DNA of 30,516 bases, taken from NCBI GenBank assembly GCA_049700435.1, contig JBNAVK010000014.1, forward strand, positions 1-30,516, given 5' to 3'. Position numbers and translations under genes: made by a program. Source of the DNA: JAVZLH01 sp049700435 (GTDB lineage: Archaea > Thermoproteota > Bathyarchaeia > Bathyarchaeales > Bathycorpusculaceae). Each line of letters begins with the position of its first letter. The first letter of the stretch is position 1. Shown here piece by piece: positions 1-6,504 of this stretch. The notes under the pieces were generated by a model that saw only the letters and a list, made by a program, of their open reading frames with translations, searched no databases and had not been told where the DNA came from.

Positions 1-903
1 GCGGGCGCTGCTGGTTTAGCCTCTGGAATTTACGGTGCAAGGAGCGGACTAAAAACCTTAGTTCTAGACGAAAAACTGGCAGGAGGCACAACTGCTGACG
101 CGCCAGTAATTGAAAATTACCCGGGTTTTCAAAGCATAACCGGAGTGGAGCTGGCTCAAAAGATGGCGGCTCAATGTAAAAGCTCTGGCGCAACCATCCG
201 CGAATTTGAAGCGGTGGCAAGTTTGGATTTGAAGGGTGAGAAAAAAATTGTGAAAACCAACCGTGGGGTCTATGAAGCGGAGGCTGTTATAATCGCGTCT
301 GGTTCGCATTATCGTGAAATTGGAGTGCCCGGCGAGAAAGAATTTCGCGGAAGAGGAGTAAGCTATTGCGGAATTTGTGATGGTCCCCTATTTAAGGGTA
401 AACGGGTTCTCGTTGTTGGAGGGGGGAACTCGGCGGTGATAACAGCCCTATACTTGGCTGGGATAGTTTCAGAAGTAAAAATTGCCCATCGCAGAGACGT
501 GTTCCGTGCTGAAGAGGCATTAGTGAAAGATTTGAAGAGAAAGGAGAATGTGGAAATCTTGTGGAACACCGAAGTGAGGGAGATAACGGGCGGAAAAGTT
601 GTTGAAAAAGTGGCTGTTTTCAACAACAAAACTGGAGAAACTGCAGAGATAAGTGTTGACGGCGTTTTCGTTCAGGTTGGGGAGGCTCCAAACAGTCAAT
701 TGGCTAAGGATGCTGGCGTTGAGGTTGACGAGAAAGGTTACATTAAGGTTGATGTTTTTCAGCGAACCAACATTCCTGGGGTTTACGCTGCTGGAGATGT
801 TACAAACCATCCTGTTAAGCAGGTTGGAACTGCTGTGGGGCAGGGTATAACGGCGGCTTTGGAGGCTTATGGTTTTATTAGGAGACCATATTATAAAAGG
901 TGA
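1..903 (+). CDS. trxB: Thioredoxin reductase (FAD/NADPH disulfide reductase), 5' truncated
   Basis: NADPH-dependent flavoprotein that passes electrons to a thioredoxin-like protein in the cytoplasm. The frame is open from base 1, and the first visible residues (AGAAGLASGIYGARSG) are the second half of the FAD-binding GxGxxG motif, so only about 10-20 N-terminal residues are missing. The redox motif is Cys-Gly-Ile-Cys-Asp-Gly near nt 367-384, where many bacterial enzymes have CATCDG. NADPH binding is marked by GGGNSAV (near nt 420) followed by HRRDVFRA, the usual 2'-phosphate recognition element. A C-terminal FAD motif YAAGDVTN lies near nt 784-807. It ends 108 nt before the ferredoxin/MvhD gene on the same strand, so co-expression is possible but not shown. 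Family assignment is firm; the natural partner (thioredoxin, glutaredoxin-like protein or other) cannot be told. Confidence 0.93.
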   Translation, partial: AGAAGLASGIYGARSGLKTLVLDEKLAGGTTADAPVIENYPGFQSITGVELAQKMAAQCKSSGATIREFEAVASLDLKGEKKIVKTNRGVYEAEAVIIASGSHYREIGVPGEKEFRGRGVSYCGICDGPLFKGKRVLVVGGGNSAVITALYLAGIVSEVKIAHRRDVFRAEEALVKDLKRKENVEILWNTEVREITGGKVVEKVAVFNNKTGETAEISVDGVFVQVGEAPNSQLAKDAGVEVDEKGYIKVDVFQRTNIPGVYAAGDVTNHPVKQVGTAVGQGITAALEAYGFIRRPYYKR

Positions 904-960
904 AAGATTCTCCAAAAATATTATATCACTCCAAGTGTATTCTCAGAATTTCTAAACGTT

Positions 961-995
961 AGCCGATGCGCCGATAGGCGTGAAACGCTGAGGCT
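961..995 (+). other. Small inverted-repeat element in the leader before the ferredoxin/MvhD gene
   Basis: The 108-nt gap between trxB and the next gene holds a compact potential stem structure. AGCC at 961-964 can pair with GGCT at 992-995. Inside it, GCGCC (968-972) can pair with GGCGT (977-981) across a GATA loop. The ribosome binding site GGGAG (998-1002) lies three bases downstream, so folding could influence translation of the gene at 1012. No known riboswitch class fits. It could be chance. Confidence 0.3.
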
Positions 996-1011
996 TAGGG
1001 AGAAATGTCTG

Positions 1012-2223
1012 ATGGAAGAAGAATGTGTTGCTGTAATAAACATTAACCAAGATTATTGCAGTAAATGTTCGATATGTTATTCAATTTGTCCTTACGAAGC
1101 TATAAATCGGGACGCCGAAACTGGGAAAGTTGAAATTGACGTGCAGAAGTGTCAGCTTTGTGGAATATGCTATAGCGCGTGCCCCGTGTTCGCGATAGAA
1201 ATCGCCTACTACAATTACCGTGACTTGTTGGATTATGTTGAGAAAATGCGTAAAAAAATGGGAAGCGAAACCCTTGTTCTGATGTGTAGGGGTAACTCCC
1301 CCTCCACATTAGAGGTTGAGGAAATCCTAGCCGAACAAGGTTTAAGCATAAAGAATTATATTCCGCTACGTTTGCCCTGTTCTGGGCGTGTACCAACAGA
1401 GTTTGTCTTTAAGGTTTTAGGGTCTGGCATAAAAAACATCGTTTCAATTCAATGCGAGGATGCCTTCTGCCGCTTCAAAGAAGGTACAAAAATTAACACG
1501 CGAAGGCTTTTCTTAGGTAAAAAGGTTCTTGAACAACTAGGTTTCAGCACAGACGCTGTTAGGGTTGTGAAATACTCTAGAAAGGTTGTTTACGACACTG
1601 CAAAATGCGTCGGCTGTGACAAATGCGTTTTCATATGCCCATACGCCGCCATAGAAGCTGAGGCTTTTGCAACACCAAAAATACTTTATGACTATTGCAT
1701 GGGTTGCGGAGCATGTGCGCTTGTTTGTCCGCATCATGCAATTCAACTTAAGGGCTTCGAGTTTGAAAACGTGTTAAAGCGATATGGAGAGTCAGCCTAC
1801 AAGCTAAAGGCTGAGGGCAAGTCTCCATTAGTGTTGGTTTTCTGCTGTCAGTGGTCCGAGTTTTCAGCTTTGGACAACCCAGAAAATGTTCTCCTTAAAA
1901 AGAATGCAGTAACTCTAGAAGTTCCATGTTTTAAGGCTCTCGACCCAGTACATGTAGTTTACGCATTAAATAGCGGATTTGATGGCGTTATGGCTGTTGT
2001 CTGCTCAGCGGAGGACTGTAAACTTCAAGAGGGCAGAGACACGGCTGAAAGAAACATGGCGGTGCTGAAGGATGTTTTAAAGAAAATGAACTTGCTTGAG
2101 CGCTTCGAGTTTTTTGAAAACGCACCAAGGTGCGCTGGCGCCTTTGAACAGAAATTTGACGCTTTCCTAAAGAAAATTGCCGCAATGAAACCTTTAAAAC
2201 CCATTAAAACGGAGGCGCAGTAA
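1012..2223 (+). CDS. Duplicated ferredoxin-MvhD iron-sulfur protein (4 x [4Fe-4S], 2 x MvhD-like domains)
   Basis: A 403-residue soluble electron-transfer protein built from two copies of the same module. Module 1 has two [4Fe-4S] sites (Cys16/19/22/26 and Cys47/50/53/57, each CxxCxxCxxxCP) followed by an MvhD/FlpD-like domain (about 85-180) with PCSGR at Cys123 and a CxxxxC pair at Cys148/153. Module 2 repeats this: Cys199/202/205/209 and Cys229/232/235/239, then an MvhD-like domain (about 272-370) with Cys278/279, Cys306 and Cys331/336. In methanogens MvhD connects [NiFe]-hydrogenase to heterodisulfide reductase, so this protein probably carries electrons between a hydrogenase or Hdr-type partner and the Nfn-like subunits encoded next. 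The first Cys group of each MvhD domain looks incomplete (C92 alone; CCxWS). Start ATG 1012 has GGGAG nine bases upstream. Only one base separates it from the next gene. Confidence 0.88.
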   Translation: MEEECVAVININQDYCSKCSICYSICPYEAINRDAETGKVEIDVQKCQLCGICYSACPVFAIEIAYYNYRDLLDYVEKMRKKMGSETLVLMCRGNSPSTLEVEEILAEQGLSIKNYIPLRLPCSGRVPTEFVFKVLGSGIKNIVSIQCEDAFCRFKEGTKINTRRLFLGKKVLEQLGFSTDAVRVVKYSRKVVYDTAKCVGCDKCVFICPYAAIEAEAFATPKILYDYCMGCGACALVCPHHAIQLKGFEFENVLKRYGESAYKLKAEGKSPLVLVFCCQWSEFSALDNPENVLLKKNAVTLEVPCFKALDPVHVVYALNSGFDGVMAVVCSAEDCKLQEGRDTAERNMAVLKDVLKKMNLLERFEFFENAPRCAGAFEQKFDAFLKKIAAMKPLKPIKTEAQ

Positions 2224-2224
2224 A

Positions 2225-3064
2225 ATGTATAAAATCTTAACCAACAAAGAATTGGCTCCAAAGATTAAGCTATTTGAAGTCTACGCCCCAGAAATGGCTG
2301 AGAAGGCTAGGCCCGGGCAGTTCATAATGGTTGTAATCGACGAGAAAGGCGAAAGGATACCGCTCACCATAGCTGGATACGATGCAAAGAAGGGAACAAT
2401 AACCTTCGTTTTCAATGAAGTTGGCAAGACAACGAGACAGCTTGGTCTCCTCAAGGAGGGAGATTATATACTTAACATCACTGGACCACTTGGAAACTCG
2501 TCGGAAATCAAGAATTTTGGCAATGTCTTATGCGTTGCTGGCGGCGTCATGATTGCGCCCATGCTTTTGCAAGTTCAAGCGTTGAAAGAAGCTGGAAACA
2601 CTGTTACAACAGTTGTCGGAGCGAGGATAAAAGAACTGCTTTTCTTTGTCGATGAAATGAAGGCTTTAAGCCATAAACTTTACGTGGCAACGGATGACGG
2701 TTCAGTAGGCTATAAGGGACTGGACTTTTTGAAAGACGTATTAGCCAAGGAAAAATTTGACCGTTGCATCGCAATGGGTCCTGTTGTCATGATGAAAAAT
2801 GTTTGCGAAATTACAAAACCTTTTGGCATCCCAACAGTTGTCACTTTAACTCCCATAATGGTTGATGGCATGGGAATGTGCGGCGTCTGCAGAGTAAGCG
2901 TTGGCGGAAAAATGAAGTTCGGATGCGTTGATGGACCAGAATTTGACGGCCACATGGTGGACTTCGACGAGTTAATTAAGCGTCAACGCTTGTTCCTCCC
3001 AGAGGAGCGTTTAAGCGCGCTTTTATGGGAGCTTAAAGGAGGTTGCAGTTGTGGCAGAAAGTAA
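2225..3064 (+). CDS. NfnA/SudB-like FAD, NAD(P)H and [2Fe-2S] electron-transfer subunit
   Basis: A 279-residue protein of the ferredoxin-NADP reductase fold, as in NfnA (NADH-dependent ferredoxin:NADP oxidoreductase small subunit), sulfide dehydrogenase subunit B and PyrK. The FAD-binding motif RIPLT is at 44-48, the nicotinamide/phosphate segment GGVMIAP at 106-112, and the C-terminal [2Fe-2S] region has Cys219, Cys222 and Cys234 plus an upstream Asp214 in VDGMGMCGVC. An Asp ligand to this cluster is known in structurally studied NfnA; whether Asp214 is that residue is inference. An extra Cys pair (274/276) sits at the C-terminus. It follows the MvhD-type gene by one base and overlaps the NfnB-like gene by 14 bases, indicating one operon and a shared complex. 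PyrK is less likely because no pyrD or other pyrimidine gene is adjacent. Confidence 0.87.
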   Translation: MYKILTNKELAPKIKLFEVYAPEMAEKARPGQFIMVVIDEKGERIPLTIAGYDAKKGTITFVFNEVGKTTRQLGLLKEGDYILNITGPLGNSSEIKNFGNVLCVAGGVMIAPMLLQVQALKEAGNTVTTVVGARIKELLFFVDEMKALSHKLYVATDDGSVGYKGLDFLKDVLAKEKFDRCIAMGPVVMMKNVCEITKPFGIPTVVTLTPIMVDGMGMCGVCRVSVGGKMKFGCVDGPEFDGHMVDFDELIKRQRLFLPEERLSALLWELKGGCSCGRK

Positions 3065-4463
3065 ACCGAAACCAAAGATAAAGAAAGAGGCTGTACCAAT
3101 TCCAAAACAGCCTCCGGAAGTTCGCAAACGAAACTTTAACGAAGTTGCCTTGGGCTACACGGAAGAACAAGCCTTAGAAGAGGCAAGCCGCTGTTTGCAA
3201 TGTCCCAAACCCCAATGTGTGCAAGGTTGCCCCGTGGAAATTGAAATTCCAGCATTTATTAAGCTGCTGCGGGAAGGCAAGTATGAAGAAGCCATAAAAA
3301 AGATTAAGGAAAAGAACAGTTTACCAGCCATATGCGGACGCGTCTGTCCCCAAGAAGAGCAATGCCAAAAACAATGCGTCATGGGAAAAGCTGGCGACCC
3401 AGTAAGCATAGGCAGATTAGAAAGATTTTTGGCCGACTGGGAAAGGGCACGCGGCTTCTCAATACCCGAAAAAGCACCGCCGACGGGAAAGAAAGTTGCG
3501 GTGATAGGTGCTGGACCAGCCGGATTGACAGTTGCAGCTGACCTCGCAAAGCTTGGACACGAGGTTGTTATCTTCGAAGCTTTGCATCTTCCAGGCGGTG
3601 TTTTGGTTTATGGAATCCCTGAGTTTCGTCTGCCAAAAAGCATAGTTCAGGCTGAAGTTGACTACATTCAAAAGCTTGGAGTTAAGCTTAATCTTGGCTA
3701 TTTGATTGGTAGGACATACACGATTCCGGAACTGTTAAAGGAGAGAGGTTTTGACGCAGTTTTCATAGGAACAGGAGCTGGTCTTCCGCAGTTCATGGGC
3801 TTACCCGGCGAGAACCTCGGCGGAATTTATTCTGCCAACGAGTTTTTGATTAGGGTTAACTTGATGAAGTCTTATGCTTTTCCAGAGTATGATACGCCGA
3901 TAAGGATTGGCAAGCATGTTGTTGTCATAGGCGGCGGCAACGTTGCAATGGACTCTGCACGTTCTGCATTGCGCCTAGGAGCTGAAGACGTCTGCATAGT
4001 TTATAGACGTTCAAGAGAAGAGTTGCCGGCGAGAAAAGAAGAGGTTGAAAACGCTGAGGAAGAGGGAATAATCTTCAAATTCCTATCCACGCCAACACGG
4101 TTCATCGGCGACGAAAAAGGCTGGGTCAAACAAATGGAATGCATGCGCATGGAACTTGGTCCTCCAGACGAGTCTGGAAGGCGCAGACCCATCCCAGTTA
4201 AAGGTTCAGAGTTCCTCGTGGACACTGACACAGTTATCATAGCCATCGGGCGAACTCCAAATCCGATAATTCAACGCACTACAGAAGGCTTAGAAGTTAC
4301 AAAGTGGGGCACGATTGTGGCGGATGAAAATGGGCGCACAAGCCTTGAGGGAGTTTATGCTGGAGGCGACATTGTGACGGGTGAAGCGACGGTGATAAGC
4401 GCTATGGGTGCTGGCAAGAAGGCGGCAAGAGCCATCCACCAATATTTAATGAGTAAGAAATAA
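3051..4463 (+). CDS. NfnB/SudA/GltD-like FAD- and NADPH-binding oxidoreductase subunit
   Basis: A 470-residue homologue of the glutamate synthase small chain and of NfnB/SudA. The N-terminal domain has eight cysteines in two groups (48/51/56/60 and 95/99/105/109) for two [4Fe-4S] clusters. An FAD GxGxxG motif (GAGPAG, 153-158) follows, then a second Rossmann motif GGGNVAMD (294-301) followed by RRSREELPA, typical for NADPH. The C-terminal FAD motif is YAGGDIVTGE (436-445). Start GTG 3051 is backed by GGAGGT at 3038-3043 inside the end of the preceding gene. Paired with the upstream NfnA-like subunit it probably exchanges electrons between NADPH, NADH and ferredoxin by flavin-based bifurcation. 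No large glutamate synthase subunit lies nearby, which argues against a simple GltD role. Confidence 0.88.
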   Translation: MAESKPKPKIKKEAVPIPKQPPEVRKRNFNEVALGYTEEQALEEASRCLQCPKPQCVQGCPVEIEIPAFIKLLREGKYEEAIKKIKEKNSLPAICGRVCPQEEQCQKQCVMGKAGDPVSIGRLERFLADWERARGFSIPEKAPPTGKKVAVIGAGPAGLTVAADLAKLGHEVVIFEALHLPGGVLVYGIPEFRLPKSIVQAEVDYIQKLGVKLNLGYLIGRTYTIPELLKERGFDAVFIGTGAGLPQFMGLPGENLGGIYSANEFLIRVNLMKSYAFPEYDTPIRIGKHVVVIGGGNVAMDSARSALRLGAEDVCIVYRRSREELPARKEEVENAEEEGIIFKFLSTPTRFIGDEKGWVKQMECMRMELGPPDESGRRRPIPVKGSEFLVDTDTVIIAIGRTPNPIIQRTTEGLEVTKWGTIVADENGRTSLEGVYAGGDIVTGEATVISAMGAGKKAARAIHQYLMSKK

Positions 4464-4622
4464 GCTAATAACACCCACCCCCTAGGTAAAATTATTTGAT
4501 CAAAGTCTTACTGCGAATATTCCCCCTGACTTTGTTACATTCAAAAGCGTAGTTGCGAAGCAAAAACTATATGATAACGAATTGTTAATCAACTTTTCAA
4601 TCGCTTGGAGAGTGAACCAGGT
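4464..4622 (+). promoter_or_regulatory. Promoter and ribosome binding site of etfBA
   Basis: This gap separates the Nfn-like genes from etfB. A TATA-like ACTATATGAT lies at 4566-4575, predicting a transcript start near 4595. The purine-rich GGAGAGTG (4607-4614) resembles the archaeal GGAGGTGA site and lies eight bases before TTG 4623, which decides the EtfB start. The etf pair may therefore have its own promoter rather than being read only from the Nfn operon. Confidence 0.5.
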
Positions 4623-5411
4623 TTGGATATAATCGTTTGTGTTAAGCATGTTCCAGAAACGGCAGAAGCAGAACTGAAAATAGACGCCAGCGGAAAATCC
4701 ATAGACAAAAGTGGGCTTGTCTTCGACATTAACGAGTGGGACGACTACGCTTTAGAAGAGGCTGTACGAATAAAAGAGAAACTTGGTGGAACCGTTACAG
4801 CTATAACAATAGGCCCCAAAGACGCAGATTCCACCCTAAGAAAGTGCCTTGCTCGCGGCGCAGACACAGCCATACACTTAATGGATTCAAAATTTGAGGG
4901 TTCAGATGCCTTTGCAATCGCAAAAATTCTCTGCGGCGTAATTAAAACTCTGCACTTCGACCTAATACTGACTGGGGCACAGGCAGGAGACGACGGCAGC
5001 GCCATGGTAGGCCCTATCCTAGCGGAATTGCTGGGCATACCGCATGCGACGATGGTTAAAAAAATCGAGTTGGGCACTGGATCCGCCAAAGTTAACCGCG
5101 AACTTGAAGGCGGTCTCGAAGAACAGTTAGAGGTTAAGCTTCCAGCGTTGTTCGCTGTCCAAACAGGGATAAATGAGCCCCGATATGTTTCGATTATGGG
5201 CATTAGAAAGGCTATGCAGAAAGAGATAAAGGTGATGGGTTTAGCAGATGTTGGCTTAGCAGAGAATGATGTTGGCGTGGCTGGTTCATGGCTTAGCATA
5301 GAGAAAATGTATGTCCCACCAGTTGAAAAGCAAGCAGAATTCATAAAGGGAAATCCAGATGAAATTGCAGCCAAAATTGTCGAAATTCTAAAATCGAGGG
5401 GGCTGATTTAA
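4623..5411 (+). CDS. etfB: Electron transfer flavoprotein beta subunit
   Basis: Beta chain (262 residues from TTG 4623) of the heterodimeric flavoprotein that passes electrons between flavin dehydrogenases and other carriers. The N-terminus DIIVCVKHVPET matches the usual EtfB opening, the adenine-nucleotide region DINEWDDYALEEAVRIKE follows, and TGAQAGDDGSAMVGP is the conserved mid-protein loop. TTG 4605 is an alternative in-frame start adding six residues, but only 4623 has a well-spaced ribosome binding site and gives the standard N-terminus. etfA begins one base after the stop. In bifurcating Etf systems this subunit carries the bifurcating FAD instead of AMP; sequence inspection alone does not settle which type this is. 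Confidence 0.93.
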   Translation: MDIIVCVKHVPETAEAELKIDASGKSIDKSGLVFDINEWDDYALEEAVRIKEKLGGTVTAITIGPKDADSTLRKCLARGADTAIHLMDSKFEGSDAFAIAKILCGVIKTLHFDLILTGAQAGDDGSAMVGPILAELLGIPHATMVKKIELGTGSAKVNRELEGGLEEQLEVKLPALFAVQTGINEPRYVSIMGIRKAMQKEIKVMGLADVGLAENDVGVAGSWLSIEKMYVPPVEKQAEFIKGNPDEIAAKIVEILKSRGLI

Positions 5412-5412
5412 A

Positions 5413-6402
5413 ATGGCAGAACTGTTTGTTTTGGCTGAACATAGACAGGGGCAAATGCGGGACACAACCTTTGAAATGTTAACTAAAGGAAGAGAAATGG
5501 CGGAAAAAACGGGTGCAGAGCTGACTGCTGTTTTGATTGGCAAGGACGTTAAGGAACACGCTAAAACCTTGTCAGAGTACGCCAAAAAAGTTTTGCTGGT
5601 TGAAGACGCGAAACTTGAGAACTTCAACTCCGACGCTTACCAGAAAGTACTTGCAACGCTGATTAAAGAGCATAAACCGCGCTTAACAATGATTGGACAC
5701 ACCTCTTATGGTGTAGAGCTAGCTCCGAGACTTGCGGCGTCACTGGGCATTCCCCTCGCAACGGACTGCATAGACCTAGCCTTCGAAGACGATAGCTTCG
5801 TTGTGACAAGGCAAATGTATGGCGGAAAAGTAAACGTAAAAGCAAAACTTCGCAAATCCGAAAGCTACATGGTAACCGTGCGCCAAGCAGCCTTCACAGC
5901 CCAAAAACCAGCATCACCAGCAAACGGCCAAATAATAGAGGTTCCATCTCCACTAACAGAAGAAATAACGACAAAACGTTTTGTACAATATGTTCTTCCA
6001 CCGCCAGGCGGAGTGGACATAACAGCCGCAGAAAAGCTTGTGGGCATAGGTCGCGGAATAAAAGACCAAGCTAACGTGCCAGTGGTTGAAGACCTCGCAA
6101 AAACGTTGGGTGCAGTGCTTGCGTGTTCACGTCCAATAGTGGATAAGGGTTGGCTTCCAGCAGACCGTCAAGTCGGCTCATCTGGGAAAACTGTGAAACC
6201 TAAACTTTACATAGCCCTCGGCATAAGCGGCGCCTTCCAACACGTCTTAGGCATGAAAAACTCAGACCTAATCATAGCCATAAACAAAGACCCGAAAGCA
6301 CCGATATTCAGCTTTTCAGATTACGGTGTAGTTGAAGACATGTTTAAGATTGTGCCAGTGCTTAAAAACAAAATCATCGAAATTCGTGGACAAAAAGCTT
6401 AG
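5413..6402 (+). CDS. etfA: Electron transfer flavoprotein alpha subunit
   Basis: Alpha chain (329 residues) holding FAD in its C-terminal domain. The family signature LYIALGISGAFQHVLG and the following residues SDLIIAINKDPKAPIF occupy roughly residues 259-300, with Ala where many relatives have Ile or Val before Gln-His. The N-terminal half has the usual alpha/beta fold (LFVLAEHRQGQMRD at the start). It is directly coupled to etfB. No FixC/FixX, acyl-CoA dehydrogenase or lactate dehydrogenase-type partner is adjacent, so the electron donor or acceptor is unknown. The nearest flavin and Fe-S proteins are the Nfn-like subunits just upstream, which makes them candidate partners (inference). A T-rich tract follows the stop. 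Confidence 0.93.
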   Translation: MAELFVLAEHRQGQMRDTTFEMLTKGREMAEKTGAELTAVLIGKDVKEHAKTLSEYAKKVLLVEDAKLENFNSDAYQKVLATLIKEHKPRLTMIGHTSYGVELAPRLAASLGIPLATDCIDLAFEDDSFVVTRQMYGGKVNVKAKLRKSESYMVTVRQAAFTAQKPASPANGQIIEVPSPLTEEITTKRFVQYVLPPPGGVDITAAEKLVGIGRGIKDQANVPVVEDLAKTLGAVLACSRPIVDKGWLPADRQVGSSGKTVKPKLYIALGISGAFQHVLGMKNSDLIIAINKDPKAPIFSFSDYGVVEDMFKIVPVLKNKIIEIRGQKA

Positions 6403-6428
6403 TCATTCTTTCTTTCTCTTTTTATTTC
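6403..6428 (+). terminator. Pyrimidine-rich terminator after etfA
   Basis: Immediately after the etfA stop the + strand runs through T-rich segments ending in a TTTTTATTT stretch, with no strong hairpin. Archaeal RNA polymerase commonly terminates at such oligo-T tracts, so this is a likely end of the etf transcript. Confidence 0.45.
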
Positions 6429-6465
6429 CAATAATTGAATGGCGAGACATTTTCAGTTTCTCGAA

Positions 6466-6476
6466 ACGTATAAGTG
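6466..6476 (+). promoter_or_regulatory. TATA box of the hypFCD operon
   Basis: GTATAAGTG (6468-6476) lies about 36 bases before the hypF ATG at 6505. The predicted transcript start near 6496 would leave a very short leader. No strong ribosome binding site precedes the ATG, which fits a short or leaderless transcript. Confidence 0.5.
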
Positions 6477-6504
6477 AAAAGTTCTGTTTCTAAAACGTTA
6501 AGAG

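Noticed and set aside
961..995. C/D box small RNA
   Set aside because: A CTGA resembling a D box is present, but no RTGATGA C box lies at the right distance.
961..1020. Fluoride-riboswitch-like letters (GATG, AAACGCT, CTGATGG) before the MvhD-type gene
   Set aside because: The stem order and pseudoknot partners needed for that aptamer are not present, and the gene is not a fluoride transporter. Only a simple hairpin can be supported.
2225..4463. PyrK plus glutamate synthase small subunit as independent biosynthetic genes
   Set aside because: There is no pyrD or GltB nearby, and the overlap of the pair with the Fe-S protein gene fits an Nfn/Sud-type complex better.
4745..5374. Long minus-strand open frame (209 codons) opposite etfB
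   Set aside because: It is the complement of a clear EtfB gene, rich in Ser/Pro, with no recognisable domain or promoter.
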